Source: Blepharisma stoltei (taxonomy: Eukaryota; Ciliophora; Heterotrichea; Heterotrichida; Blepharismidae). Taken from it: a DNA stretch of 64,000 bases. The translations under genes were made by a program, and so were the position numbers. A model generated the notes under the pieces. The model was not told the origin of the DNA. It saw only the letters and a list, made by a program, of their open reading frames with translations, and searched no databases. How positions within the stretch are numbered: position 1 is the first letter of the stretch; each line of letters begins with the position of its first letter. Shown here one piece after another: positions 63,600-64,000 of this stretch. The DNA is taken from NCBI GenBank assembly GCA_914767885.1, contig CAJZBQ010000058.1:310001-374000 (forward strand). The letters run 5' to 3'.

Positions 63600-64000
63600 A
63601 TGCTTAGGGCCGCAAGCCAACCTCTTAGAAAAATAGGCCTCTATTCAAAAGAGACATTAGCTGCTCAATGCAATACAAGGGATCTCAATATCGTTCAGAC
63701 AGGCTCGATTACCGAGCTACACCTCAAGCGAGACTGAAATGGAAACACATTAACTCAAAAAACCATCCAAGATCTCCGAGTTTCCCTTCAACTGATGGAA
63801 GAAGACATCCACTCTAAAGGAATCATGATCAGAAGTCAAGGAGATTATTTTTCGCGTGGCGCGGACTATCTTTATCTAGGCCATCTAGGTGCCAACAAAC
63901 AATCAGGGACTGAAGAATACTTCACTGCTCTTTATGACCTTATTTACTTCATAGGAAGAATGGAAACTCCTCTGATTCCTTTGATCAATGGAAAGGCTTA
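63600..64000 (+). CDS. Enoyl-CoA hydratase/isomerase (crotonase) family protein, 5' part
   Basis: The frame begins at ATG 63600 and leaves the window. A basic N-terminus without acids (MLRAASQPLRKIGLYSK) suggests mitochondrial import. The crotonase fold is indicated by the oxyanion-type segment SQGDYFSRGADYLYL and the motif PLIPLINGKA that precedes the second oxyanion strand. TGA is used as Trp (RDWNGN). Such enzymes act on acyl-CoA in beta-oxidation or branched-chain amino acid breakdown; the subfamily cannot be settled from this part. Confidence 0.75.

Overview
This window reads as germline (micronuclear-type) DNA of a heterotrich ciliate, most likely Blepharisma or a close relative. Three things in the sequence point there. 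(1) TGA is read as Trp inside almost every gene, often at diagnostic positions (WD40 repeat ends, the FYxDWWN motif of the acyltransferase), while genes end in TAA or TAG. (2) Six introns are clear and all are exactly 15 nt, GT...AG. (3) About 30 insertions break genes, and each can be removed precisely between two TA dinucleotides, leaving one TA. After removal the two sides join in frame, and the corrected lengths of all fully resolved genes are multiples of three. These are the properties of internal eliminated sequences (IESs). The inserted DNA totals about 8.7 kb (about 13.5 percent). The organism name is an inference; the code, introns and TA-bounded insertions are seen directly.

Layout. 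0.7-9.9 kb: ORC4 (-), a small unknown gene, a long BTB protein with a Q/N/S-rich middle, a B-box/coiled-coil protein and a coiled-coil protein. 9.9-13.4 kb: a calpain-like gene (-) lacking the catalytic Cys and His, carrying a retroposon and a GC-rich insertion. 14.2-16.3 kb: a beta-propeller-like gene broken by four IESs, two of them foldback palindromes. 16.8-18.0 kb: divergent RPL11 and RPS13. 18.3-25.1 kb: small unknown genes, BBS7, a MORN/radial-spoke-like protein. 25.2-28.1 kb: a CCT-domain protein and an AGC kinase. 28.1-35.8 kb (-): a kinesin-12-like motor and an SF-assemblin-like protein. 35.9-44.4 kb: an M14 carboxypeptidase-like membrane protein without its HxxE zinc ligands, MZT1, a CDP-alcohol phosphotransferase, an alpha/beta hydrolase, a basic unknown protein, a class I peroxidase. 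44.7-50.1 kb: a C2H2 protein, an ankyrin protein, a LisH/ARM (ARMC9-like) protein and a basic unknown gene. 50.2-57.8 kb: a sterol O-acyltransferase-like enzyme, two helical proteins, a PRPP synthetase-like protein, a C8orf33-like protein, a coiled-coil protein and glutamate dehydrogenase with His at the catalytic Lys position. 58.2-63.3 kb: a WD40 array fused to a TRP-like channel, split by a 1.49 kb IES with long inverted repeats and five 170-bp tandem repeats. 63.6 kb to the end: the start of a crotonase-family gene.

The genes are mostly single transcription units with short spacers. Many concern cilia, basal bodies or microtubules (BBS7, radial spoke, kinesin, SF-assemblin, MZT1, ARMC9-like), as expected for a ciliate. 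The inserted DNA falls into recognisable classes: a MITE-like family with CTCC...GGAG ends and a TCCGTGAG(T/C)GAAC terminal word, foldback palindromes, short retroposons whose target-site duplications supply the TA pair, short AT-rich IESs, and the large repeat-bearing element.
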